Positions 47,833-58,314 are shown, counted from the first letter of the stretch. The stretch is 64,000 nucleotides of DNA from Bacteroidetes bacterium RIFCSPLOWO2_12_FULL_35_15 (GCA_001769385.1 MEPB01000069.1:28418-92417), one strand, 5' to 3'. Made by a program: numbers and translations. Notes: a model not told the origin generated them from the sequence alone.

Positions 47833-50649
47833 ATGCCAAGAGATCATTCCATAAAATCAGTTTTAATCATCGGTAGCGGGCCAATCATTATTGGCCAGGC
47901 TTGTGAATTTGATTATGCAGGTTCGCAATCAGCCCGTTCCTTGAGAGAAGAAGGTATAAAAGTTACGCTCATCAACTCCAATCCGGCAACCATCATGACG
48001 GATAAAGTAACCGCTGAAAATATTTACCTCTTGCCTTTGGAAGTAAAATCCATCATCAAAATATTAGAGGAAAATAAGGATATTGATGCCGTGTTGCCTA
48101 CTATGGGCGGACAAACAGCTCTTAATCTTGCCATGAAATGTGATGAGATGGGCATTTGGAAAAAATACGGTATTAAAATGATTGGTGTCGATATCGCAGC
48201 CATTGAGGTAACAGAAGACAGAGATAAATTTCGTCAACGTATGGAATCTATTGGTGTTGGAATGGCGCCATCCCATATCGCAAAATCATTTCTGGAAGGA
48301 AAAGAGATCGCACAAAAATTTGGATTTCCATTGGTTATTCGTCCTTCTTTTACATTAGGAGGAAGCGGTGGAAGTGTGGTGTATCACAAGGAAGATTTTG
48401 ATAAATTACTCGACCGTGGCCTACACACATCCCCCATTCATGAGGTATTAATTGATAAGGCGGTGTTAGGATGGAAAGAATATGAATTAGAATTATTAAG
48501 AGATAGTAATGATAATGTTGTGATTATTTGTTCTATTGAAAATTTTGACCCAATGGGTGTTCATACAGGCGACAGCATCACGGTTGCTCCTGCAATGACT
48601 TTATCCGACAGTACGTTTCAGAAGATGCGCACCATGGCAATAAAGATGATGCGCAGCATCGGAAATTTTGCAGGAGGCTGCAATGTTCAGTTTGCTGTTA
48701 ATCCCGATGATTCGGAAGATATTATTGCCATTGAAATTAATCCGCGTGTGTCGCGCTCATCTGCATTGGCAAGTAAAGCAACCGGTTATCCGATCGCGAA
48801 AATTGCTTCTAAACTGGCGATAGGCTTTAATCTGGATGAATTGGAAAATCAAATTACAAAATCAACTTCTGCCTTTTTTGAACCTACATTGGATTACGTG
48901 ATCGTAAAAATTCCTCGTTGGAACTTTGATAAATTTAAAGGTGCCAATCGTGAACTAGGGTTTCAGATGAAATCGGTTGGGGAGGTAATGGGTATTGGAC
49001 GGTGCTTTCAGGAAGCCTTGCAAAAAGCTTGTCAGTCGTTGGAAATAAGACGTAACGGTTTAGGTGCTGATGGACGTGAAGTGACCAATCAAAATGAATT
49101 ATTAAAAAGTCTGGAACGACCAAGCTGGAACCGTCTTTTCCATATTTACGATTCCATTAAATTAGGAATTTCAATAAAAACTATCCAAAAACTAACACGA
49201 ATTGATCCTTGGTTTTTGAACCAAATTGAAGAATTGATTTTGTTGGAAAACGAAATTTCTAAATATGCATTAAAAGATTTACCTCGCGATATATTTTACG
49301 AAGCAAAACAAAAAGGGTATGCCGACAGGCAAATTGCTCATCTTCTGAAGTGCCTGGAAAGTGAAGTATTCAACCGCAGAAACGAATTAAACATCAAGCG
49401 TGTTTATAAATTAGTGGATACCTGTGCTGCTGAATTCGAAGCTCAAACTCCTTATTATTACAGCACATTCGAAGATGAAAATGAATCCATTGCATCCGAC
49501 AAGAAAAAAATTGTGGTGCTTGGAAGCGGTCCCAACCGTATCGGACAAGGTATTGAGTTTGATTACAGTTGTGTGCATGGAGTGATAGCAGCAAAAGAAA
49601 TGGGCTACGAAACCATCATGATCAATTGTAATCCCGAAACAGTTTCAACCGATTTTAATGTAGCTGATAAATTATATTTCGAACCTGTTTTCTGGGAACA
49701 TATTTATGATATTATTTTAAATGAAAAGCCCGAAGGTGTTATTGTTCAGCTTGGCGGACAAACTGCTTTAAAACTTGCTGAAAAACTGGAGCGTTACGGA
49801 ATAAAAATTATTGGAACTGATTATAAATCATTGGATCTGGCAGAAGACAGAGGTAGTTTCTCAAATCTGTTGAAAGATAATAATATTCCTTATCCGAAAT
49901 TTGGTGTGATCGAAGATGCAGAACAAGCCGTTGAATTATCGCGCGAATTAGGCTTCCCTTTGTTAGTTCGTCCTTCCTATGTATTGGGTGGGCAAAATAT
50001 GAAGATTGTTATCAATGAACAAGAGTTGGAACAGCATGTGGTTAATTTGTTGAAAGACCATCCGGGAAATCAGGTATTGTTGGATAACTTTTTAGAAAAC
50101 GCTATTGAAGCGGAATCAGATTCTATTTGTGACGGAACAGATAATTACATTATCGGAATAATGGAACACATTGAGCCTGCAGGAATTCATTCCGGTGATT
50201 CGTATGCAGTATTACCTCCATTTGACTTGAGTGAAAACGTAATGAAGCAAATTGAACAGCACACTAAAACCATTGCAATTGCACTAAAAACAGTTGGTTT
50301 GCTCAATATTCAGTTTGCAATAAAAGATGAAGTGGTGTATATCATTGAAGCAAATCCCCGTGCATCACGTACTGTTCCATTCATTGCAAAAGCGTATGAC
50401 GAGCCGTATGTAAACTATGCAACTAAAGTAATGCTGGGTGCAAAGGTGAAAGATTTTAAATTCAATCCTCGTAAAAAAGGATACGCCATAAAAATTCCGG
50501 TATTCTCGTATGAGAAATTCCCTGAAGTAGCAAAAGAACTAGGACCGGAAATGAAATCAACCGGTGAAGCTATTTATTTTATTGACGACCTGACAGATGA
50601 ATTTTTTCATACAATTTATTCTGAGAGGAATTTGTATTTGAGTAAATAA
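47833..50649 (+). CDS. carB: Carbamoyl-phosphate synthase large subunit, without allosteric domain
   Basis: 938 residues. It has the two homologous ATP-grasp halves: IIGSGPIIIGQACEFDYAG and RPSFTLGGSGG in the first, VLGSGPNRIGQGIEFDYSC and RPSYVLGGQNM in the second, with the oligomerisation segment between. It joins bicarbonate, ammonia (from CarA) and two ATPs to make carbamoyl phosphate for arginine and pyrimidines. The chain ends near the point where the ~130-residue MGS-like regulatory domain of E. coli CarB begins, so that domain (IMP, UMP and ornithine site) is absent. carA is not adjacent. Confidence 0.96.
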   Translation: MPRDHSIKSVLIIGSGPIIIGQACEFDYAGSQSARSLREEGIKVTLINSNPATIMTDKVTAENIYLLPLEVKSIIKILEENKDIDAVLPTMGGQTALNLAMKCDEMGIWKKYGIKMIGVDIAAIEVTEDRDKFRQRMESIGVGMAPSHIAKSFLEGKEIAQKFGFPLVIRPSFTLGGSGGSVVYHKEDFDKLLDRGLHTSPIHEVLIDKAVLGWKEYELELLRDSNDNVVIICSIENFDPMGVHTGDSITVAPAMTLSDSTFQKMRTMAIKMMRSIGNFAGGCNVQFAVNPDDSEDIIAIEINPRVSRSSALASKATGYPIAKIASKLAIGFNLDELENQITKSTSAFFEPTLDYVIVKIPRWNFDKFKGANRELGFQMKSVGEVMGIGRCFQEALQKACQSLEIRRNGLGADGREVTNQNELLKSLERPSWNRLFHIYDSIKLGISIKTIQKLTRIDPWFLNQIEELILLENEISKYALKDLPRDIFYEAKQKGYADRQIAHLLKCLESEVFNRRNELNIKRVYKLVDTCAAEFEAQTPYYYSTFEDENESIASDKKKIVVLGSGPNRIGQGIEFDYSCVHGVIAAKEMGYETIMINCNPETVSTDFNVADKLYFEPVFWEHIYDIILNEKPEGVIVQLGGQTALKLAEKLERYGIKIIGTDYKSLDLAEDRGSFSNLLKDNNIPYPKFGVIEDAEQAVELSRELGFPLLVRPSYVLGGQNMKIVINEQELEQHVVNLLKDHPGNQVLLDNFLENAIEAESDSICDGTDNYIIGIMEHIEPAGIHSGDSYAVLPPFDLSENVMKQIEQHTKTIAIALKTVGLLNIQFAIKDEVVYIIEANPRASRTVPFIAKAYDEPYVNYATKVMLGAKVKDFKFNPRKKGYAIKIPVFSYEKFPEVAKELGPEMKSTGEAIYFIDDLTDEFFHTIYSERNLYLSK

Positions 50650-51037
50650 ATTTTTGTTGACACGAATTACGCAAATTATGTTTAGTGGAAAAGTACTAGA
50701 ATTGAAAAAATGGGGGTACGAGAACAGTTGGATATGATAATTTTAGTTTTTGAGGAATTGCAGAAAAGAGCAATTCTGGTTGTTATAAAAAAAAGGATTG
50801 ACTAGGCCAAGCAATACCGAAAACACATAATAAATTCACTTTTAACCAACAAAGGTTTTTGTCTTTTTTTGTTAGTTTTTGATAGTTTTTCATTAAAATT
50901 TACCATTAGATAAATAAGTCGACCATTTTGAAAAATAATTAGCAATAATTATCATGAATTCTGTTATGTTTACTAATTGCTAGTATTTTCAAATACAAAA
51001 TTCTAATAGTTTAACGTAGAACTTTAAATAAAAAATT
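50650..51037. other. Intergenic gap after carB
   Basis: Holds a short gacacgaattacgcaaatta motif akin to that at 54289, and a 32-codon open frame from 50711 that I cannot support. Otherwise AT-rich. Confidence 0.5.
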
Positions 51038-52255
51038 ATGAAAACAAATACACTAAAAATCATTTTTGTAATTACATTATTAAGTATGAATGCAATTGGG
51101 CAAGGAGTGTGGACACAAAAAGCAAATCTTCCTGGAAATATTAGGGATAATGCTGCAAGCTTTACAATAGGTGCAAAAGCATATGTATGTACTGGGTATG
51201 ATCCATTAACAGGGGCTTATCAAGATTTTTGGGAGTGGGATCAGGCAACAAATGTATGGATACAAAAAGCGAATTTCCCAGGTGTAAAAAGGAGTAATGC
51301 AGTTGGGTTTTCTATCGGAACCAAGGGATATATTAGTAATGGTTATGACCCATTAAATGGTGTTATGAAAAATGACCTATGGGAATGGAATCAGGCAACA
51401 AATACTTGGACTCAGAAAGCAAATTTTCCAAGTGTGGGTAGAATGGCAGCCGTAGCATTTTCAATAGGCACAAAAGGTTATGTTGGAACCGGACAAAGTG
51501 TTTCAGGCAATTATTACAAGGATTTATGGGAGTGGGATCAACCCACAAACACTTGGTTACAAAAGGCAAACTTTCCAGGTGTAGCACGATATTTTGCGAT
51601 TGGTTTTGCGATTGGCACAAAAGGTTATATTGGAACAGGAGAAGACGCAAGTGGGAATGACTACCAGGATTTTTATGAATGGGATCAGACTAGTAATACT
51701 TGGGTACAAAAAGCAAATTACGGTGGGGGCATTGTACATGCTGCAGTGGGTTTTTCAATTGGCTCAAAAGGCTATATTGGTACTGGTGGTGTCAGTACAG
51801 GAAGTAATGTTTCTGTTCAATTTTGGGAATGGGATCAATCAACTAATTCGTGGGGACAAAAAGCAAATTTTGCAGGTAATGCCAGGTTAAGTTCAACCGG
51901 TTTTTCAATTGGTACCAAAGGGTATATTGGAACAGGGATTGACGGAACGTCAGCTTTAAAAGATTTATGGGAGTGGAACCCTAGTGGTGTAGTTGGAGTT
52001 GATGAAATAAATGTAGTTAATATGATGTCTGTTTATCCAAACCCTTTTAATCAACAAACTTATATTACTTTCGAACAAGAACAAAAAAATTGCATTGTAA
52101 AAATAATTGATATGCTCGGGAAAGAAATAAAAAAAGTAAACTTTTCTGGGAAACAATTAACTATCGAAAAAGGAGATATGTTGCCTGGTATTTATTTTAT
52201 TAACATCACATCAGAAGAAGGTTTTATTTCAAAAAAAATCATCATCAACAAATAA
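51038..52255 (+). CDS. Kelch-repeat T9SS type A secreted protein
   Basis: 405 residues with a signal peptide ending NAIGQ. Six repeats of about 49-50 residues (WTQKANFPG ... FSIGTKGYIGTG ... DLWEWDQATNTW) would form a six-bladed beta-propeller of the Kelch / galactose-oxidase kind. The C-terminal ~75 residues (VYPNPFNQQTYI ... GIYFINITSEEG ... KKIIINK) are a type A T9SS sorting domain. The protein should be secreted or tethered at the surface and bind glycans or proteins; no catalytic residues are evident. Confidence 0.9.
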   Translation: MKTNTLKIIFVITLLSMNAIGQGVWTQKANLPGNIRDNAASFTIGAKAYVCTGYDPLTGAYQDFWEWDQATNVWIQKANFPGVKRSNAVGFSIGTKGYISNGYDPLNGVMKNDLWEWNQATNTWTQKANFPSVGRMAAVAFSIGTKGYVGTGQSVSGNYYKDLWEWDQPTNTWLQKANFPGVARYFAIGFAIGTKGYIGTGEDASGNDYQDFYEWDQTSNTWVQKANYGGGIVHAAVGFSIGSKGYIGTGGVSTGSNVSVQFWEWDQSTNSWGQKANFAGNARLSSTGFSIGTKGYIGTGIDGTSALKDLWEWNPSGVVGVDEINVVNMMSVYPNPFNQQTYITFEQEQKNCIVKIIDMLGKEIKKVNFSGKQLTIEKGDMLPGIYFINITSEEGFISKKIIINK

Positions 52256-52300
52256 ATTAAACAAAAATCGCCAGTCGTTTTTCACCTTAGGTCCACAAAA

Positions 52301-52327
52301 AAACACCGCCCAAAACAAGCGGTGTTT
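52301..52327. terminator. Bidirectional terminator Kelch gene / PNP
   Basis: AAACACCGC / GCGGTGTTT stem with A-run before and T-run after, usable from both strands. Confidence 0.85.
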
Positions 52328-52334
52328 TTTATTT

Positions 52335-52364
52335 CTTTGCGTCTTCGCGCCTTAGCGGCAAAAA
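52335..52364. repeat. Short dispersed intergenic motif
   Basis: ctttgcgtcttcgcgcct with cttagcggcaaaaa after it; a divergent relative stands near 34834. Confidence 0.5.
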
Positions 52365-52378
52365 TTATCAAAAACAAT

Positions 52379-53191
52379 TTATAATTCTTTAATTAACTCT
52401 TTCATAATAATAGTCATCTTCTTTTCCGCTAATGCAGCAACTTCCTGTACATCCTGATGTGTCACCTGTACTATTTTCCCTTCTACACCAAGGTCAGTAA
52501 TGATTGACATTGCAAAGCAAGGGATTTTCATATGTCGCGCTACAATTACTTCCGGAACAGTACTCATTCCAACAGCATCAGCACCTAAAATTTTTACCAT
52601 TCTATATTCAGCCGGTGTTTCGAAGGTAGGTCCGGATAGCCCCAAATAAACCCCTTCCGCAACTTTGATATTATTTCTTGCTGCAACAGCTTTTGCTTTT
52701 TCGATAATGATTCTGTCGTATGCATCGCTCATATCCGGGAAACGGGGTCCTAGCTCCGGAATATTTTTTCCGATAAGCGGATTGGATGGAAACATATTGA
52801 TATGATCATTGATGATCATCAATTCTCCGATCTCAAAATTTGAATTTACACCACCTGCAGCATTGGAAACAAAAAGGTTTTTAATTCCTAATAATTTCAT
52901 CACACGAACAGGAAATGTAACTTGTTGTAAGGTGTATCCTTCATAAAAATGGAAACGGCCTTGCATCGCAACAACATTTTTTCCGCCTAATTCACCGAAA
53001 ATTAATTTTCCTGAATGACCCTCAACTGTTGATACCGGGAAATTTGGTATTTCTTTATAATCAATGGTGTGTTTTATTTTTATCTCTTCCACTAATCCAC
53101 CAAGACCAGTTCCCAAAATGATCCCAATTTCCGGCTGAATAGAAATTTTACTTTGAATATACGCTGCTGTGCTTTTGATTTGCTCTAACAT
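52379..53191 (-). CDS. Purine nucleoside phosphorylase
   Basis: 270 residues from ATG 53191; an upstream in-frame start at 53242 lies deeper inside lpxK and adds no family sequence. [55 protein letters not shown] and [12 protein letters not shown] ... [16 protein letters not shown] are the trimeric PNP signatures. It splits inosine or guanosine with phosphate for purine salvage. Its start overlaps the last 44 bases of lpxK, so the pair is coupled. Confidence 0.95.
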   Translation of the reverse strand: MLEQIKSTAAYIQSKISIQPEIGIILGTGLGGLVEEIKIKHTIDYKEIPNFPVSTVEGHSGKLIFGELGGKNVVAMQGRFHFYEGYTLQQVTFPVRVMKLLGIKNLFVSNAAGGVNSNFEIGELMIINDHINMFPSNPLIGKNIPELGPRFPDMSDAYDRIIIEKAKAVAARNNIKVAEGVYLGLSGPTFETPAEYRMVKILGADAVGMSTVPEVIVARHMKIPCFAMSIITDLGVEGKIVQVTHQDVQEVAALAEKKMTIIMKELIKEL

Positions 53192-54242
53192 AATGTAGTA
53201 CTTGTTCGTTGAATTCGTTTTTATCTTTATCGTGAAACTCAATTTCTATTGGAATATAAAAAAGTGGTAATGTTTTTAATATGTTTGAAAATTCAAGATT
53301 TTTCAAACGCATTGCATCTTTTTCAGTTGTCAATATTATTTTATTTGCGGATGCAATATTATTAAATATTTTTTGAATAGACAGCAAATCATTTTTTGTA
53401 TAATTATGATGATCTGAAAATTTTGCCGGAATGATATTTTTTACTTTATTTTTTAAATAATATTCTATAGAAGCTGTAGCAGCAATTCCTGTTAGTAACA
53501 GAACGGTATAATTGCGGTCAAAATAGTACTCTTTGCTGAACAGATTAACCGTGTCTCCATTTAAAGGAATAAACTCGCCATATTTTAAATAAGAAAAATA
53601 GATCTGCTGATGTGGCAAAGGATTTACGACTGTTTCCAAGCGTTTGCGTTCAATTGGCAAAAGAATGTCAGGGCATTTTGTAATAATAATAATATCAGCT
53701 CTTTTTATTCCGGATGGGAATTCACGCAAATTACCCGAAGGAAGCATGAAATCAGAAGTGTAAGGTTTGCTGAAATCGCTTAATACTATCGAAAGTCCCG
53801 GCTTAACTGCACGATGTTGAAATGCATCATCCAATAAAATAGTTTGAAGAGAAGGGAATTCTTCTTTTAATTTTTTAATTCCACGAACCCGATTGCCATC
53901 AACTGCCACTCTTAATTCTTTGAATTTCTTTTTAAATTGTAAAGGTTCATCTCCAATATCTGATGCGGTGGATTGCGTATCGGATAAAATGAATCCTTTT
54001 GATTTTCTGCCATATCCACGACTCAATGTTGCGATATAAAATTCAGGTTTTAATAATCGGATCAAATACTCTATATGTGGCGTTTTCCCTGTTCCCCCGG
54101 CACTAAGATTGCCAACTGAAATTATGGGTATATCAAATTCGGTGGAAGACAGGATCCCCAAATCGTATAATTTGTTCCGCAAAAAAACAATGCAGCCATA
54201 TACAAATGAAAGAGGAAATACTAGTATTCTTAAAATCTTCAT
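53148..54242 (-). CDS. lpxK: Tetraacyldisaccharide 4'-kinase
   Basis: 364 residues. A membrane-proximal N-terminal helix, then [19 protein letters not shown] (Walker A at about 49-56), [19 protein letters not shown] and [10 protein letters not shown] are specific for LpxK. It adds the 4'-phosphate to the lipid A precursor at the inner membrane. The PNP gene overlaps its 3' end. Confidence 0.97.
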   Translation of the reverse strand: MKILRILVFPLSFVYGCIVFLRNKLYDLGILSSTEFDIPIISVGNLSAGGTGKTPHIEYLIRLLKPEFYIATLSRGYGRKSKGFILSDTQSTASDIGDEPLQFKKKFKELRVAVDGNRVRGIKKLKEEFPSLQTILLDDAFQHRAVKPGLSIVLSDFSKPYTSDFMLPSGNLREFPSGIKRADIIIITKCPDILLPIERKRLETVVNPLPHQQIYFSYLKYGEFIPLNGDTVNLFSKEYYFDRNYTVLLLTGIAATASIEYYLKNKVKNIIPAKFSDHHNYTKNDLLSIQKIFNNIASANKIILTTEKDAMRLKNLEFSNILKTLPLFYIPIEIEFHDKDKNEFNEQVLHYVRANQKHSSVYSK

Positions 54243-54288
54243 CGGTTAAAAATACAAATTAATTGCATACTCCTCGGGTTGTTCCATG

Positions 54289-54386
54289 ACACGAATTGCA
54301 CGAATTAAAACCAAGGAAAATTCCTCCTTGAAAAAAGGGGAGGGGGGATTAAAAAAGAATTGTATTATAATTTGTGAAATTCGTGT
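54289..54386. repeat. Inverted-repeat element between lpxK and nif3-like gene
   Basis: acacgaattgcacgaatt at 54289-54306 pairs with aatttgtgaaattcgtgt at 54369-54386. The middle has a ttcctcctt / aaggggagg core. Confidence 0.6.
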
Positions 54387-54467
54387 TGATTATTTTTGAA
54401 AATATAGATGAACTGCTATAGTATTTTTAAATTCGTAAATTCGCAAAAAATCGTAATTTGTAGGCCT

Positions 54468-55562
54468 ATGAAATTAAAAGAAATAACCGATTGTTTGGAA
54501 TCTTTTGCTCCGCTTGCTTATCAGGAAAGTTATGATAATGCAGGCTTAATTTGTGGCAATCAGGAGATGGATATTACTTCCGCGATTATTTGTCTGGATA
54601 GCACCGAAGCTGTAATTGAAGAGGCAATTGAAAAAGGCAGCAATCTGGTGATCGCTCATCATCCCATTGTTTTTTCAGGATTGAAGAAATTTAATGGGAA
54701 AAATTATGTGGAACGTGTTATCATCAAAGCGATTCAAAATAACATTGCTATTTATGCGGCACATACTAATTTAGATAATGTGCATAATGGAGTAAATTCA
54801 AAAATCGCAGAAAAACTTGGCTTAGTAAATTGTTCCGTGTTACTTCCTCAAAAAAATCTTCTTAAAAAATTAATTACATTTTGTCCGGAAGATAAAGCAG
54901 AGTTTGTTCGGTCAGCTTTATTTGGAGCTGGTGCAGGTAATATCGGGAATTACGATGAATGTAGTTTTAATTCAAATGGGACAGGGACATTTCGTGCCGG
55001 AGAAGGAACAAATCCATATGTTGGAGAGCATGGTAAGCAGCATCAGGAAAAAGAAGTAAAAATTGAGACCATTTATCCTTCCAATATTGAATCGAAACTC
55101 CTGAATGCCCTTATAAAAGCACACCCGTACGAAGAAGTGGCATATGACCTTATTCCACTTTCAAATTCACATAGTAGAGTAGGAGCCGGGATTATTGGAG
55201 AACTGCCCTCAGAAATGGCAGAGATGGATTTTTTGAATCATCTGAAAGATGTGATGAAAGCCAATGGCATCCGTTATACAACCCTGAGAAATAAAAAAAT
55301 AAAAAAAGTTGCTGTTTGTGGTGGCTCTGGCTCTTTTTTGCTTGGTGATGCCATTAAAAGCGGTGCAGATGTTTTTGTATCTGCCGACTTTAAATACCAC
55401 CAGTTTTTTGATGCCGAAAATCATATTGTAATTGCGGATATAGGTCATTATGAAAGTGAGCAGTTTACTATTCAATTATTTTATGACATTTTACAGAAAA
55501 AATTTAATACATTTGCACTCCATTTGTCAAAAATTAATACAAATCCAATTAAATATCTATAA
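54468..55562 (+). CDS. Nif3-like dinuclear metal centre protein
   Basis: 364 residues from ATG 54468; a longer frame starts at 54408 but lacks family sequence. The NIF3/DUF34 motifs are clear: SYDNAGLICG, VIAHHPIVFSG, AHTNLDN, and late VCGGSGSFLL, ADFKYHQFFDA and DIGHYESEQ, with His and Glu that bind two metals. An internal CutA-like insert of ~110 residues is present, as in the longer family members. The function is debated; GTP cyclohydrolase or cofactor roles have been suggested. The zinc-ribbon gene follows at 2 bp. Confidence 0.93.
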   Translation: MKLKEITDCLESFAPLAYQESYDNAGLICGNQEMDITSAIICLDSTEAVIEEAIEKGSNLVIAHHPIVFSGLKKFNGKNYVERVIIKAIQNNIAIYAAHTNLDNVHNGVNSKIAEKLGLVNCSVLLPQKNLLKKLITFCPEDKAEFVRSALFGAGAGNIGNYDECSFNSNGTGTFRAGEGTNPYVGEHGKQHQEKEVKIETIYPSNIESKLLNALIKAHPYEEVAYDLIPLSNSHSRVGAGIIGELPSEMAEMDFLNHLKDVMKANGIRYTTLRNKKIKKVAVCGGSGSFLLGDAIKSGADVFVSADFKYHQFFDAENHIVIADIGHYESEQFTIQLFYDILQKKFNTFALHLSKINTNPIKYL

Positions 55563-55564
55563 AA

Positions 55565-56329
55565 ATGGTAAAAGCTAAAACTGACGAAATCTCAGTAGAG
55601 GAAAAGTTGAGAGCATTATTTGAATTGCAACAGATCGATTCAAAAATTGACAAAATCAGAGTTGTAAGAGGTGAACTTCCTTTGGAAGTTAGAGATCTTG
55701 AAGATTTAGTTGCAGGTTTAGAAACCCGCATTACTAATTTTAACGAAGAGTTAAAGTCTTTGGAAGATGCGATTGTTGAGAAGAAAAATGTTATGAAAGA
55801 TGCTCAGGCATTGATCAAAAAATACGAAACACAACAAAATAAGGTTCGTAATAACCGTGAGTACGATTCTATTACCAAAGAAATTGAATTTCAAAATTTA
55901 GAAATTCAATTAGCGGAAAAGAGAATAAAAGAGTACAAAGCGAATATTATTGCAAAAAAAGAAATTGCTGAAAAATCTGAGGAAGAATTAAAAGACAGAC
56001 AGAAGGATTTGAAATTGAAGAAGAAAGAACTGGATGAAATTGTTTCTGAAACTGAAAAAGAAGAAGCTTCCTTATTGAAAAAATCAAAAGCATCAGAGGC
56101 GATCATCGAAGAGCGTTTGTTGAATGCATACAAACGTATTCGTACAAATGTTATGAATGGTTTAGGTGTTGTAACTGTTGAGCGTGATGCTTGCGGTGGA
56201 TGTTTTAATAAAATACCGCCTCAGCGCCAATTGGACATACGTACTCATAAAAAAGTAATAGTTTGTGAACATTGCGGAAGAATTTTGGTTGATGCCGAAA
56301 TTTTATCAGGGAAACCGGTAAAAGCATAA
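55565..56329 (+). CDS. Coiled-coil zinc-ribbon protein (C4 type)
   Basis: 254 residues. Residues ~10-190 are a long Glu/Lys-rich coiled coil; the end has CGGCFNKIPPQ ... VIVCEHCGRILV, a four-cysteine zinc ribbon. This family is found beside nif3-like genes in many bacteria and is thought to bind nucleic acid or ribosomes. The two genes are an operon with a strong terminator after this one. Confidence 0.92.
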   Translation: MVKAKTDEISVEEKLRALFELQQIDSKIDKIRVVRGELPLEVRDLEDLVAGLETRITNFNEELKSLEDAIVEKKNVMKDAQALIKKYETQQNKVRNNREYDSITKEIEFQNLEIQLAEKRIKEYKANIIAKKEIAEKSEEELKDRQKDLKLKKKELDEIVSETEKEEASLLKKSKASEAIIEERLLNAYKRIRTNVMNGLGVVTVERDACGGCFNKIPPQRQLDIRTHKKVIVCEHCGRILVDAEILSGKPVKA

Positions 56330-56354
56330 TAAAATCACAACAAATAAAAACAAA

Positions 56355-56385
56355 AACTCTCAAAGAAATTTGAGAGTTTTTTTGT
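56355..56385 (+). terminator. Terminator of the nif3-like operon
   Basis: AACTCTCAAA-GAAA-TTTGAGAGTT followed by a T run. Confidence 0.93.
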
Positions 56386-56793
56386 TTTACAGAAGTGTTG
56401 AGTTAAGAATTGTCGAAAAAAAATCGTTCATTCAAAACCAGAGTTCGATTAATAACGTCTCTAAAACATATACAAACAGGGCTATTTGTGAAATCAGGTG
56501 TTTGTTGTTTTGTCATGCTGAATGGAATGAAGCATCCTGCTAAAAAAAAAGATTTTTCGCAGTTTTATCCTGAGAGTATCCGAAGGGCTCAAAATGACAG
56601 TGCTTGTATATAATTGCTGCTCCCATTATTAAAATCAATTATTAATCGGACTCAGGTTCAAAGGAATGATACCAATTACAAATATATTTTGGTCCAACAA
56701 ATTTCCTGCGCACAGTCTTCGACAAACTCTGACGGACTTCACACATTGGACCATTTTGTTAATATAGTTGGAATGAATTGTTTATAAAAACAA
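56386..56793. other. Repeat-bearing intergenic gap
   Basis: No gene is supported. It contains an imperfect palindrome bounded by gtcatgctga (near 56512) and ctcaaaatgac (near 56588), and copy 2 of the dispersed 89-bp repeat. An open frame at 56410-56613 overlaps the palindrome and is unlike a protein. Confidence 0.6.
56669..56757. repeat. Dispersed 89-bp repeat, copy 2
   Basis: Same sequence and orientation as 13313-13400. Within it GGTCCAA (56691-56697) and TTGGACC (56746-56752) form a perfect inverted pair about 50 bp apart. Confidence 0.88.
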
Positions 56794-56827
56794 AACGAGC
56801 GCGTTGAAAACTTTCAACGCACTCGTT
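56794..56827 (-). terminator. Terminator of the FadL-like gene
   Basis: A 16-bp stem (AACGAGTGCGTTGAAA with one mismatch) followed on the minus strand by a T-rich tail. Confidence 0.85.
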
Positions 56828-56846
56828 CTCACAAACAAACAATCAA

Positions 56847-58295
56847 CTAAAATCGTAATCCAAACGTTAACATAAAACTTGAACTTGTATGGTCGTTTTT
56901 AACAGGAGAAATATCCGGTGAGTCGTATAAATAATTGTATTCGGTATATTTTGTAAACACATATGCAAAATCAATGAAATAATTATTTTCTCTGAAGCCA
57001 ATACCACCAGAATAACTTGTTCTGTTTGCATTTTTATTTTCTCCACCATTAAAAGGACTTCCATAAAGGGCGTATCCGGCTCTGATGCTTATTGGGTCAA
57101 GCCGAACTTCCCCGCCAATTCTTAAATTTCCTGTGGAAGTATAATTCGAACGGATCGAACTGTTAACATCTCCAAAGACATTTGGGCTGGAGTTGAGTTG
57201 AGCATAGGTATAGTCTATATATTCATAATCTACATTTAGTAATCCGTATTTACTTATGATAAACCCGATGCTCCCAATTGCCCTGAAAGGTGTTGTAACT
57301 GAATAATCGAATGAACCTTTAGGAGAAACCGTATCATATTTAATTCCGTTATCCAATTCTGAGTGCATGGTACTGCTATAATTATCTTTTAAGTTTATTA
57401 CAGAAGGAGTGTGAATGGCGGCTCCAATACGTAACCAATCAACAGGTTTAACAATAATTCCAAATTTTAAATTATAACCGCTTCCTTTTGTTGTTAAACT
57501 TTGCGTATAATTAAAAGATTTAAAATTGGCAATCGTATCTTTTTCATCTATTTCTTTATAAACAGACTCTTCAACATATCGCTCATGAACAAACCCGATG
57601 GTGGTCCCAATAAACACTTTGTTTTTATAATTCCCACCAAATGAAACTACTGTTTCACCCATAGAGCCTTTTGTTTCAATTGATTTATGTTGTAATTCAC
57701 CATAATTTGAAATAACATGATTGTAATAATTAGTATCGTTTGCTATGGGGTTGATAAGCCAGGTTTGCCATGCCAAATTTGTCGAAAACAGATCGAAATC
57801 ATCACTCAGATGTCCATTTGCACTGGCAACATAGGTGTCGAGCAAGGAACTTGTTTTATTATAACTTTTGATATCGATCCTGTTTTGAAAACTACTTGTT
57901 CGGTTATAACCGAACCCAAAATTTATTGATTCCCATCCTGTTGTATTATTTTTCCCGTTTAACGGAATAGTTGCTACTAAACCTATGTTCCCAATATTAA
58001 AATTTAATTTTCTGTCAATTTCATTATTTGAATTATAGGTTGAGGAAGTAGTTTGAGAAAAAATAGAAGGTGTAATTGAAAGTTCTGTTTTTCTGAAAAT
58101 GGCAATACCCGCAGGATTAAAACTTAGTGTGGAGATATCTCCGCCTAAAGCACCCATAGAGCCTGCCATTGAGGAAAAACGAGCTGTTCCTCCAAAAGTT
58201 AATTGAGAGGATCTCATGGCATCAACATCATTTTGAGCGATTGCTGCTATTGAAGTTAAGAATCCTATTCCAAGTAAAATGATTCGTGTTTTCAT
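56847..58295 (-). CDS. OmpP1/FadL-family outer membrane protein
   Basis: 482 residues with a signal peptide ending IAQ. The segment DVDAMRSSQLTFGGTARFSSMAGSMGALGGDISTLSFNPAGIAIF matches the N-terminal hatch of FadL-like porins (length and SFNPAG typical), followed by alternating strands and a C-terminal aromatic residue (FGLRF). Such proteins carry hydrophobic compounds across the outer membrane. The gene lies 19 bp after the lipoprotein gene on the same strand, and a strong terminator follows. Confidence 0.88.
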   Translation of the reverse strand: MKTRIILLGIGFLTSIAAIAQNDVDAMRSSQLTFGGTARFSSMAGSMGALGGDISTLSFNPAGIAIFRKTELSITPSIFSQTTSSTYNSNNEIDRKLNFNIGNIGLVATIPLNGKNNTTGWESINFGFGYNRTSSFQNRIDIKSYNKTSSLLDTYVASANGHLSDDFDLFSTNLAWQTWLINPIANDTNYYNHVISNYGELQHKSIETKGSMGETVVSFGGNYKNKVFIGTTIGFVHERYVEESVYKEIDEKDTIANFKSFNYTQSLTTKGSGYNLKFGIIVKPVDWLRIGAAIHTPSVINLKDNYSSTMHSELDNGIKYDTVSPKGSFDYSVTTPFRAIGSIGFIISKYGLLNVDYEYIDYTYAQLNSSPNVFGDVNSSIRSNYTSTGNLRIGGEVRLDPISIRAGYALYGSPFNGGENKNANRTSYSGGIGFRENNYFIDFAYVFTKYTEYNYLYDSPDISPVKNDHTSSSFMLTFGLRF

Positions 58296-58314
58296 GATCT
58301 CTAAGGATTATAAA

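Noticed and set aside
50711..50809. Small 32-codon frame after carB
   Set aside because: Too short, with no recognisable domain and no clear start signal.
56410..56613. 67-codon frame after the zinc-ribbon gene
   Set aside because: Starts with TTG and overlaps a dispersed palindrome.
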